From the NCBI GenBank assembly GCA_946699065.1, contig CAMPDV010000888.1, positions 120,740-184,739 on the forward strand: a DNA stretch of 64,000 bases, given 5' to 3'. The stretch is from Loxodes magnus. Its lineage: Eukaryota > Ciliophora > Karyorelictea > Loxodida > Loxodidae. Made by a program: the position numbers and the translations under genes. Position 1 is the stretch's first letter. The number at the start of each line of letters is the position of its first letter. Positions 34,246-44,796 of this stretch are shown here, in pieces. Below the pieces are notes generated by a model. The model was not told where the DNA came from, did not search any database, and worked only from the letters and a program-made list of their open reading frames with translations.

Positions 34246-36370
34246 GTCGAAAGTTAAAATCAATTACCTATTAACTTTAGGAATATAAATATTAAATTTT
34301 TTAGATTCTAGTTTTTTCTCAACTAGATTACTTTTGCAATATATTTATAAGTATTAAAAATTTTTAATGAACAATAAGCTAAGGTTTTTTAAGGTGATAA
34401 ATGTAATGCTTTAATTAAAAATAAAAGTAGTTTGAATAAATATTAATCATAGTTTTTGCATTCTTGACTAGGATTATTTCATATCTGATAAAATATAAAA
34501 GAAATAAATTAAATAGAAAGTAAAAAGGTTTGAAGTAAAAGACTAAATTGGAAACTTATCATTCTCGAAATAAAAAAGGTTTTTTCAAAGAATCTTGAAT
34601 AAATATCTCTTTAAATAAAAAATTATGTTGATTTAAAGCCTAAAAAAGTAATTCCAAATTACTTCGCTTAATTCTAATATCACACAAACACAACTGAGAT
34701 AGTTCGATATAAAAATAATATTTTAAGTACGTTTCAGATGGAAGATGGAATTCATTTGAATTATCCAAAACTGAAAAATGCAAACTAATTGCTTTATTTC
34801 CCTTCTAAAGTAAAATTTAAAAATAAAAACATTTATTCTATAGTGAAAAGCTTTAAATTCATCAAATTTATCTAAAAGATAAAAGTAAAAAGATAGATAT
34901 TTAGAGAAAAATTGCAAGAAGGTGATATTGAATTAATATTATTTTATATTTGGAAGAATAAAGAAAATCATTTAGAAAGAGAGTGTTGTTACATAATTAT
35001 ATATCGATAAAAATGCTTAAATTCTTTTAAGTTATCAAAAATAAGTCTGCTAATATTTGGAAAATTATTATTCAATACATTCTTACATTCTTTAAATATT
35101 AGTTTTAGTTTTGTATACATTATGACTACAATAGCCTTCATGTTAATAAGTATTATATATCCAACTGTACTAAGAATAGATTCCTTTTTTGAAATATCAA
35201 CTTTTGTTTTAATAAATTTTTAATCTATCTGTTTAGTGTTTATAGTGAGATATATTGAATTAAACATAAGATAAAACTAGATAATTATACTTACCAAAAT
35301 TAATTATTTAACTTGTTTTTAAAACTTATGTAATTAAATTCTATATATTTATAAAGACTTAATTATTTAACTGAAATAGTGGATAACTCAATAAAGTTTA
35401 TTGCCTTATCTCCTCAAGGCAAAAGTATCACTTCTTCTTATCATATCTAGCATTAATAGAAATCCAAATGGTTATGATCTTCGTACCGTTCTTAATCTAA
35501 CTTTCTTCCCTTGATATGGTGCTTTTTTTAGATTTTAGCAGATTTTCATTTTTAGTATTTTTACTAGTTTCTTTATTTCTTAAAGGCCATTTTTTATATT
35601 AAATACCTTATTTAAAATTCACTTTCTTTAACTCCAAAGGAATTGATTTTATTGATTATTGCATAAATAGAAAAAATTTCTTAAAACTTAAAAGGACATT
35701 TTATAACGGTAAAAGATTGTGCCAGAGAAATATTAAATAAGTTTTTATAAATAATAAGCAAGCAAAAATTTAAGCTTAGATTGCTAGAAAAATATTGTGA
35801 TACCTATATCTGTTAATGTAATGTAATATAAATAATTATGCCATAAAAAGCATATATGTCTTCCTTAATCTTAAACCTTAGGTTTTAATAATCAATTAAT
35901 AGTATTTAAGCTCTTTAATACTTAAATTAATTTTGAAATTAAGAGCTTTAATTATCGTTTTTTGGACTTTGTGTAGCAAATAAATTTTGCTGAATTGATA
36001 AATAAAATCTTAATAAGAATATACTTATATTTTCAAAGTAGTATATAGATTTTAGCATTTTATCACTTAATAATCATGCTTAAAAAATGTAAAGCTCTTA
36101 AATTTTAAACCGTAAAAAATAAGAAAATCATGAACTATAAAATCAGGAATTAATACATTTAGCACAAAAGCTCATCTTTACTTGAATAAAGCTAAATTTT
36201 GATTAATTATTATTTTATTAATATAAGTTTATATTAAACTAAAGTTAGTATGAATGTATTAAATTACCATTAATTTAATCTTTTTGATATAAATTGCTTT
36301 CCAATAATTTAAATCAAGTTGCTTTGTTATCTTTTACAAAAATAAAAGATTTTTGGTTTACTAAAAAACT
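34246..36370. other. AT-rich stretch without a confident gene
   Basis: I see no recognisable domain or repeat here beyond weak continued similarity to the left-arm flank around 34,250-34,320. The frames are open under the alternative code but compositionally unconvincing. Confidence 0.4.
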
Positions 36371-36379
36371 AATTCCATA

Positions 36380-36770
36380 TTTTCGATACTTAATTTTTTC
36401 TTTATATAAAATTTATCTTTTATGATCTGATTCTCCTTTTTATTTTTTTTGAAAGACTTAGATTCATTTTTTTATAAATAAATCTATATTTCTTTTTTAG
36501 AATATTTTAGCTTTCATTCTTAAAGGATGAATTTTTTAAAGTTTTCTCTATCTTAAAATTTTGATTTTAGTTTGATTTAAAGAAGCTAAGCTTTACGATA
36601 TTTGACTTATAATATTTCTTCTTTTTAAAGGTAGATGCTTTACTTTTGATTAAGCTTAATAATCATTAATTATCTTTAAGCTTCATATTAACAAATTTTG
36701 GATTTACTAGTTTTCTTTACTCTATTCTTTCATCATTGTTATTATATTTTCCAATTAATTGTAAACATTA
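36380..36770 (-). CDS. Possible Lys/Ser-rich coding fragment
   Basis: A minus-strand frame of about 130 residues has a basic, low-hydrophobic composition (e.g. KSKASTFKKKKYYKSN and KKIKRRIRS) unlike random translation of the surroundings. It has no clear start or stop, and no family was recognised. It may be part of a longer gene extending in either direction. Confidence 0.25.
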
Positions 36771-37519
36771 AGTCTTACAGTTTCTCTTTACTTTTTCACC
36801 TTTATTAATTATTTTTGTATATTATGGTAAATTGATCTAAAGATAATTAAATCTATTCAATTTCTTTTTATAAATAATGATCTGAAAATGCATATCAAAA
36901 CTATATATTCATAAACTTACTTATTCTATCTTTTATTCTTACTTATTAGCTCATTTTACATTCTCTTACTTCTCCACTGTTTATTAAGTGATAAATAATG
37001 AAGTTGCATAGCAAGAAAATGTGTTATTTTTATTTAATTATATATAATTTATCAATTTTTTGCTATCTTACATCACTATTTTTTAGTTACTAGATAAGAA
37101 GAAAATAAATTGTGAACATAGTCAGATTAATTATACTCTAAAAGTTTAAAAATATATTAGTTACATTTAAGTTACTTAATATTTGCTTTAGCCTGGTTGG
37201 ATAGTTTTTTCTTTGGATATCTACATCCAATTCTAATTTATGAACTAAAGTATCAAACTGAATATTAACTATTTTCGTATATAATATTAATCAAGTAATA
37301 GCTTCTATTACTGTGCTTATTATATTCTTCTACTCCAAAAGGTTTTAAGAGCAGAATTATGATTTTCTTATCTTGTAAACCAGAAAAAACTAAAAGTTAA
37401 GCTTCTCTTAAATCCATATTTAAGAACATTATTTTTCTTTATTCTCTAATTTAAGCATAACTACTTAAAAAAACAAAATTAAAAGATTCAATATCAAGAA
37501 ATAATTACTTTATTTCATG

Positions 37520-37660
37520 GCCAGAAGTAGATAAGATATACTCATTTAAATAAATCTTTAACTAGATCTCATCATCAGTTTTTTACATTTACTTCTTTAA
37601 AATCCCAATAAATGTTAACTTTATTCTTATTTTGAGTTCTTACTATAATTTTTTCTTTTG
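37520..37660 (-). repeat. Dispersed direct repeat P, copy 2
   Basis: Partner of 1,500-1,640 in the same orientation; the shared minus-strand motif is DLF-x-W-VYL. It is not part of the inverted duplication, since the orientation is direct. Confidence 0.35.
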
Positions 37661-38248
37661 CAATTTAGAAATTTTCAAATGATATTTAATGCTTTTAGTT
37701 AAATTTTATTATGGTTAATTTAAGGAGTTTAATTTGTAAGAAAAGAATGATGTAATAGTCACAGCGAAAAGTGAATAAAAAAAGTTATTAAAGATTTGAT
37801 AAAAAATAATTGAAGAATATGAAAATTAGATTTTTTCACTATTAAATGTAATAGAAAATCAAAAACTAAGTTAATCCTTTTTTTAAGTCAAACTTAACTG
37901 TATATAAAGTGGTTAGAGATATAAAATCAAAGGTGTGTAGAGCAAATATCTAGAAATTAAATTCAGTGCAGCATTCAATTCTCTTAGTTAAAGATAAAAT
38001 TAAAAGGGTTTTTAAGAAAATAAAATATTTCTTAACAAGTATTCTTCTCCTGAGTAGCGAGCATATTACAGATTACCTTGCAAAAAACTAGTTTATTTGC
38101 AGAGCTACGCTATTTTTTTAGATTGAGATTCTCTTCCTTACTTTTCCATCATATAATGTTCAAAAAGTAGTTAACTTTTTTTCAAATTTTTATTTTAATT
38201 ATTTTATCTGAAATTTCTCCAAAGATATCTTGTGCTATTACATCTATA

Positions 38249-38875
38249 TCATTTCCTTTTAAAATTTTATATTCTTGTCTGTATTCTTTCCAATAGAATC
38301 TCTTAGTTGGTAGTGTAGATTTGCTTTTATGCCTTATGGTGCAAAACTGTTCCTATTTTTTTCACTCTTACTTGTAAGTCTTTGTTCATCTTTTCTTGCT
38401 TTATTGAGTCTTTTTCACTTTGCTTTTAAAATATCTTTAGATCTCTGTCTAGCTCTTCAATCTTAGTTTCATATTATTCCTTGAAATAATTACAGGATGT
38501 ATGCACATTTGTGCCATTAACATGAGTCTCATAATCATTTTGGAGTAATTTCAATTCCTTTTCCAGTTTTATAACAGTCTTACTTAATCGAAAAATCATT
38601 TTTTATATTTCTTATATTCCATTCCAAAGACTATCCTTTTTTTACTCTAGTTGTAGTTTGTAGAGCATTTTTTCACTTATGCTTTCCTCCTTTATTTTTG
38701 CTTAGAGTTATTTCAGTTCAATTAATAAAGATTTACTAGTATTTCCTTGTCTATTTTGATGGAAGAACTATTTTTTTACGTTCTTCTACTCTCCTTTTAA
38801 TTTTAATGAAAAAGATTGACCAGAATTAAAAAAAATTCCTTTTAGAAGCTTAAATGAAGATTTTATCTATTTCAT
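38249..38875 (-). CDS. Coiled-coil protein, 208 residues (Q)
   Basis: The frame from ATG 38,875 to UGA 38,251-38,249 is 209 codons long. Residues from about 55 onward form Lys/Glu/Leu-rich heptad-like helices (IELKQLQAKIKEES, KLEKELKLLQNDYET, KIEELDRDLKIFQKQSEKD), a typical long coiled coil with a Cys-containing break (NVHTSCNYF). The N-terminus is basic. No catalytic domain is seen; a structural or scaffold role is plausible but unproven. Only 60 bp separate its start from that of the divergent gene N. Beyond the UGA another frame stays protein-like (DIDVIAQDIFGEI), so a frameshifted extension is possible. Confidence 0.7.
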
Positions 38876-38935
38876 TAAAGAATTAATGATTATAATATAC
38901 CTCATAAAGAAAGAAAAAGAATATAAAAGATAATA
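38876..38935. promoter_or_regulatory. 60-bp spacer between divergent starts of Q and N
   Basis: Both start codons are well supported, so transcription of the two genes must start from this 60-bp, A-rich spacer or within the neighbouring 5' ends. No specific element is named. Confidence 0.4.
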
Positions 38936-39574
38936 ATGACTCAACATAGGAAACAATATTAATCAAGATAGAATATGCAAAGCTAAATAGAACAAATAAT
39001 AGTTCAAATTTAACATTAAATTCAGATAACATCACCCTTTTTAATAAAATCAATCAAAGTATATGGAGATAGAAAATTAAGCTTAAATAAACTAAGCAGT
39101 AAATATAATTTAAAACAATTGGTGAATTTAAATTAAATAAGAGATACATTAATAAAATATTAAAAAATAATAAAATGCTATTTTAACAATTAATCGCACC
39201 ATCAAAAACAATGCTTTTAATTAAAAGTAAATTTAGGAAAAAGCAAACAAGGCTTCTATAAAATTTATATAGAATATATTCACTGTAAAGCTGGTCAACC
39301 TATAAAAAAGATCTAAAATTAAAATTTTTATTTCTGGGTAGAAAATAATTATGATCTCTATAAGCAGGTGGGATACTATTCAGGATATTAAAAGATGGTG
39401 CTCTAATGTAATGCGACACCACTACCTAAAATTATATGAACTTTTTACCAAACTAATGGAGAAAACTGATAGAAAAAGTTAGATGTCTGGCAACTAAGGC
39501 ATTAGCAAAACATTTATATAGATTTTATCTTATTCTATAAGATTTTTTTCTAAATAAATAATTATATTTCTTGA
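38936..39574 (+). CDS. Hypothetical 212-residue protein (N)
   Basis: The frame runs from ATG 38,936 to UGA 39,572-39,574, in phase. The N-terminal 40 residues are Gln-rich (mostly UAA/UAG), and the rest looks like a folded domain, with segments such as GFYKIYIEYIHCKAGQP, FYFWVENNYDLYKQVGYY and KIIWTFYQTNGENW. Two Trp in the last third are UGA; the nearest lies 35 codons before the terminal UGA. No family was recognised. A minus-strand frame opposite is also open but less protein-like. Confidence 0.6.
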
Positions 39575-39589
39575 GTAAAAATAAGTTAT

Positions 39590-40222
39590 CTTTAAATCTA
39601 TCTATAATTTACTAATTAATCTATTACTCTAAAATATTAAAAATAGGCTATTTTGAAATATTCCTTAAAATTTAGATAACTACGAATCTATTATAAGCTT
39701 ATTTATCGAACTTCTTTTAATTATTTTTTAGTTTCTTTTATGAATATTTTTTTCTTAATTCTTTAAAAATTTTATACTGTTTAAGTATTTTGTCTAAATA
39801 AATATATCTTTAACTTATTTTTTAACTATAATTTGTTGTGAGCATTAGCCTTTTACAGTTTTGAGTATAATAATTGTTCCTAGATATAATTTAAATTGAT
39901 TTATATTCTTTTGAATATACTTTATTTTATTAAAATGTATTTATCTTAGTTCATCTTTTTTAAAAAGCTTATTAGTATTTTTCCTCTCTTTTTCTTAATT
40001 ACTTAATGATTTTATAAATTGAATCAAATCAAACTTGCTATCAATTTTGCATCTTAGTTTATCTAGAATTATAATCTTACCATTTCTTAATTTTGCTTAA
40101 AAAATGCTAAAATCAATAATCTTCTTTAAATTATTATTTAATAATCTAATTTAGCTAAATTCTTATTAAATATCTTTGCCATAGTTTTGTAATCATATCC
40201 TTTCTATCTAAACTTTTGTCAT
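39590..40222 (-). CDS. Possible helical protein R (3' end unresolved)
   Basis: From ATG 40,222 leftward the frame encodes about 200 residues of charged, helical composition (e.g. KIIKQLRKREEKYQQAF and KELRKKYSQKKLKNNQKKF). No in-frame UGA appears before the frame runs antisense to gene N, so the true end is hidden, perhaps by an indel. No domain was recognised. A second frame over 40,182-39,680 is also protein-like, which lowers confidence. Confidence 0.35.
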
Positions 40223-40229
40223 TTTTTAT

Positions 40230-41404
40230 TTTAAATATATCAGTTCGAAACTGTTTCCTTTGGTAAATAAAGAAAAATTAATTTAGAAAATTTTGATTTC
40301 ATAACCTTTCTAGTAAAGCTAAAGAATAAGAGTATCATATATTACATCTTACTACTATAAAGTAATACTTTTGATTCTTTAAATGTATTAAACTTAACTC
40401 CAATGATACTTAATTATCATATCAAAGCAATTCTTTCTTTATTATTTCAATTTTGTATTCTGAGTTATATATTCTAGTTACTTAGCATAGTTGATACTTA
40501 TATTTCTTCTTATTATATAACCAAAACTGCGAGACTAACTAACTAACTAAGAATTTGCTTATAAGATATAATTGCTTTTTTACTTTTTTATTTCAAAGCT
40601 AGTATACTTCGCTTCATTCAAGTAAACTTCTATCAGAAATGAAGAAATATTCTAATGCTAAGGAAAAATAAGTTATTATCTTAGGATTTACTATTAATTA
40701 GCTAGATAGTTAGTTATTGTTATTAAAGTTGTATACAATTAAAGTAATCAACAACAATGAGGAAAGCAGATAAGAAGAATAATTCTGAAATAATTAAATA
40801 AACTATTAATTAATAAAGAATATGGGAACTGTACCAATAAATAGTATCAAATCATTTCTAAAAATGAAGGTTCAATAAATTTACTAGTTATTTATATAAA
40901 ACATAGCAATTTCTATTAAAATATAGATATTTATTTTAATTAGATCATCAAAAGTATATCAAATAGATAAGCTATCTAATTCGATAAGCTATTGTAATTT
41001 ATAGTATCTATATCTTTGAGGTTTCACTTTCAAAAGATTTATACCAAGTTGAAAATTGAAAGCTTAGTAACCTAAGATATAAAAAAGTAATTAAGCTTTT
41101 TGAACATCGGATTGGTAATTTTTAAGAGGTTATAGTATTATAGTTTAAATATGTCAGATAATTCACTAAGTCTTGATTATAAATAATATTAGAATAAATA
41201 TGTGATATTGATTTATTTCTTAGAGCTATAAGAAAGTAATAAGAGTAGATTAAATTCGCTCGGATGTAATTTTTTTGTGATTATAAAAATGAAAAATACA
41301 AATTTATAATATTTGAGATATTTAAAATTACAAGAGAAAAAAATAGACAATAATTGAATGTAGTTTTTTACTAAAAACTCCAAGAACAACTTAATAATTA
41401 GAAA
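40230..41404. other. AT-rich stretch without a confident gene
   Basis: No domain, repeat or convincing coding frame was found. Confidence 0.35.
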
Positions 41405-41456
41405 ATTACCCATTTTGAGAAGTTGACGTGATTTATTGGATGATTAGAATTAGGAA
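41405..41456 (-). mobile_element. Fragment of the S element family (S3)
   Basis: CCATTTTGAGAAGTTGACG and the following TTTATTGGA match the conserved internal block of S1 (minus) and S2 (CCATTTGGAGAAGCTGAC and CTATTTAGAGAAGCTGATG). Similarity on either side is weak, so this looks like an old fragment. Confidence 0.5.
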
Positions 41457-41702
41457 AAATTTTTAATGAGAGCACTTATATTAACTCTTATAGTTAATTC
41501 GTAATAAACCTAACAATGGTAAAAACTTGTTAATTTATTCATTTTTTATATTAAAAATTCAATGAGGATATTAAATTTATAGCTTAAAGTTTTTTTATTA
41601 ATATATATAGTACTAAGTGTCTTGTTTTGGTTAATCAGTATAATCCTTTTTAGGTTTTAAATTGATGTGATTATAATAATTTATAAGAGAAAGATTCTGA
41701 TC

Positions 41703-42716
41703 TCAATATGTTACTAGCCATTTTTACAAAAGCTCATAAACTTTCAGATAAAACTGAAAGGTAAATAATTTTAATGATTGATGGGAGTGTGATTATTATG
41801 ATGTTCCTTATTCATTAAACTTATTTTTACTTTAACTTAATATTAACCTACTTAACATGAAAAGAGATAAAATTTAATTAAATATTTCTTTACTAATTTG
41901 TTTAATCTGGATATCTATATTTTAATACATTTTTCTAATATTGGAAGCAAGATCATAATCTCTTTGTCTTATAATACACTATTTATTATATTATTGTCAA
42001 CTAAAAGTATAATATATATTTACTTCCTTGTAATTTCCACCAACTCCAACTATCCATTTTTATTGTGATTGAATTCCATTACTTTTTTTTATGTAAATGG
42101 TTACCACTTCCCCTCCATCTCATTAGATATATTCTGTATCTAATTTTTTTTGTAAACTCTGAAGTTATTTATAAAAATTCGTGTTATTCTATTCATGTTC
42201 TTTATCTTCTTGTCTTTGCTAGCCAAAGCAGTTCTTTTTATATATGTCGGGAAGAATTACATCTCTGCTCCTCTTTATCTTTTATTTGTTTTCTATTTCG
42301 GAAGAATAAAATACTCAAGTCTTTCCAATATTCTAGCTATCTCAATTCTTTCGGATTATTTTTAATAATTGAATTGATTAGCCATGATATCAGTCTTAGT
42401 TTCTTAAGTAATCATTGAAATTAACTCAATTTAGTTATCTTAGGATTATATCTATAACTATTCTTTAGTTAAGATTATATTTTAACAAGTTATTTCCACA
42501 AGTATGCTGTTTTAAGATAATTTGGCCAATATGTGTTATCAATTCTCTTATTCAATCTGAAAGATCGTAGATTGCCTGATCCTATTTGCTGATAACTTTT
42601 TTCATTTTGTTATACTATTATGATAAGAATTTGTTTCCTGTTTATTATCAAGAACTATCCTAATTTTACTATAGTTGTTTGACTTGATACGATAAAATAG
42701 CTCAAGTGATTTTCAT
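41703..42716 (-). CDS. Hypothetical 337-residue protein (M)
   Basis: One frame of 338 codons runs from ATG 42,716 to UGA 41,705-41,703. It has mixed charged composition and several UGA-encoded Trp (e.g. LSDWIREL, LNWVNFNDYL, KNWDSQNIG). The middle holds a Lys/Glu/Asp-rich stretch (SEIENKQKIKRSRDV) and then DGGEVVTIYIKKSNG and KWIVGVGGNYKEVN, which look like beta strands. The last internal UGA is some 85 codons from the end. No domain was recognised. It is locally richer in G+C than the surroundings, as expected of a gene. Confidence 0.6.
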
Positions 42717-43552
42717 TTTTTCTCTTCTAGCCTGACTTATCCCCTTACCTTATTTTGCTTAGTTTTTGATGCTTTGTTATTTTCCACTTGCAGTTTTTTT
42801 ATTATACAACTTATATAAATTTTGCATATTTATTTCTATAAATCCCTAGCTAAAAAAATGTTTTTACATTTCTAGAAATATTTTATGAGTTAAAATAATT
42901 AAATATTATGTGTTTAACTTTAAAAAAATGGTATTTGAAATAGTGTCTGTGGTTGTGATTTAATTTTAGTGACTTAATTCTTAAATTAGCATTGTAAGAT
43001 TAATAGATAATTTCCAATAAAATTCTATTATCCACTTCTAAGAAATTTAATTATTAATTATTAAAATATAAAAGGAGCAAGATTATTAATTATATATTAA
43101 TGGATCAGTAACCTTTTATTAGTTTTATCTTGAGAGATTTAGAAATATCACGTTAACTATTTTCTTTCTCTCTTTTTAACTTTAATCTTACTAAATTTTC
43201 TTAAAATAAACAAGCTTTTATGTAATTCTAGTCATCATTATTAATAATTATACATTCATATTTACATAGTCATTTATTTAATTCTTTCTAAATGGCTTTT
43301 CTATGAATTTTTCCTTCTTATTATATATTTTTTGATATAAAACAATTTAAATTTGTTATAGTAAGAAAATATGATAATTTAATTATTTCATTTGTCTTTA
43401 TTTTAAATTAAAGTAGATAAAAAGCAAAAAAATTAAAATTATTAGAATTTTTTCATTTTTTAATTAAATCTTATTTTTGATACATTAATATTAAATCATT
43501 CTTTTTCTAATTTTTATCTATCTAAAAATCAAAAAATTTTAAGATTATTCAG
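42717..43552. other. AT-rich stretch without a confident gene
   Basis: Nothing recognisable was found on either strand. Confidence 0.35.
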
Positions 43553-43850
43553 CAATTAGCACCTCAATGGCACACAGCCACACAGATCTTTTTATAAAGT
43601 TTTGAATCTTTTTTGGAAATTTTTCCCTGTGATTACATTCCCTCGAGCCATCTTGCCTTCTACAGATATGGTATTTGAAATTTTTTTCCAAGAGACTTAG
43701 AGTCTAAGCATCTTTCAATCTGTTACTACTTGATGTCTTATTTTCGAACTCTCTCTTAGTTCCTGCCAAGATTCTTTAACAATTCTTCACGCCAAGGTAC
43801 CTTTCCTGTTACCAAAAATTTTATTGATCTCCATCGAATGAATACTTTTC
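43553..43850 (+). mobile_element. GC-richer island with S-type end (S5)
   Basis: The left end TTAGCACCTCAATGGCACAC resembles the hairpin that opens S1 and S4 (TAGCACTCTCGTTGGTG in S4). The body, up to about 43,850, is clearly richer in G+C than its surroundings but does not match S1 or S2. It is tentatively a related element with a different body. Confidence 0.35.
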
Positions 43851-44796
43851 TCTATTAAATTATATTATAACATAAAATTACAAAAATTGATGTTTTCGCT
43901 TCTTTTATTTTTATAATTGATCTTTAATTTTTATCCTTATTAACTTTTACATATACAATTTATTTAAATAATCTTTATATTAAAGCTTTAACGGAATTAT
44001 TTTATTTAAAACATTTTTAAATAATTTCTAGAAAATTTCCATTATTTCCTTTTTAACTTTTACCTTTATTTTTTTCTTTTTTGCATTCAATTATCCTTTT
44101 TAAAATTCTTTTATGTTAAAAAAACTCAAAATATTTTAATTTATTTAGCTTTACATACATGATTTCTACTCGTAATTTCCTATTTCAAATTTTTTAACTT
44201 CCTTTTTCTTTCTTCTTTCAAATTTTAAGAATGTTTAATAAATTTATTTATTCAGTTTCATTTTTCATTTTTCACTTTTATCCATTTTTTAAATCATAAA
44301 TACAAATTTTTTATTAATAATTCTTACTCTTATCTTAATTCATTCTCTTTTTGCTTTTTCAGGATCTTTTCATTATCTAACTTTTAGTATCAATCCCACA
44401 CTTTATTTTTATTATATTTATCTTTAACTTTTATTTCTTTTTTGAAGCATATACTATTTTACCCACCTTACTTATTTTTGATACTCTATAATGCTGAGTC
44501 ATAACATTTTTACATTTATATTTTAAAATATTTTTCATTTTAGTTTCTTATTATTTACTCTTTATAACTAAACTTAAAAATAAATATTTTTTTGCCTTAG
44601 ATTTAATATATTACTAATTGATTTGCTGATTTGTTTCTACTTACATATTTATTTTTATCTTTTTATTATAAAAAATAATTGAAATTAATTTATTCGTAAA
44701 ACAATTAAAAGTACTTTTCATCCTATCACCTCTTTAGTAATCTCTATCTGTCTTCTTCATTCATTACTATATTGTTCATACTACAATTTTTGAACT
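43851..44796. other. AT-rich, pyrimidine-rich stretch
   Basis: T/C-rich on the plus strand with no recognisable gene. It lies downstream of the kinase gene stop and may include its 3' flank. Confidence 0.35.

Noticed and set aside
42065-42418. 117-residue plus-strand standard-code ORF
   Set aside because: It is antisense to gene M, whose 338-codon frame begins with ATG, ends with UGA and has better amino-acid composition.
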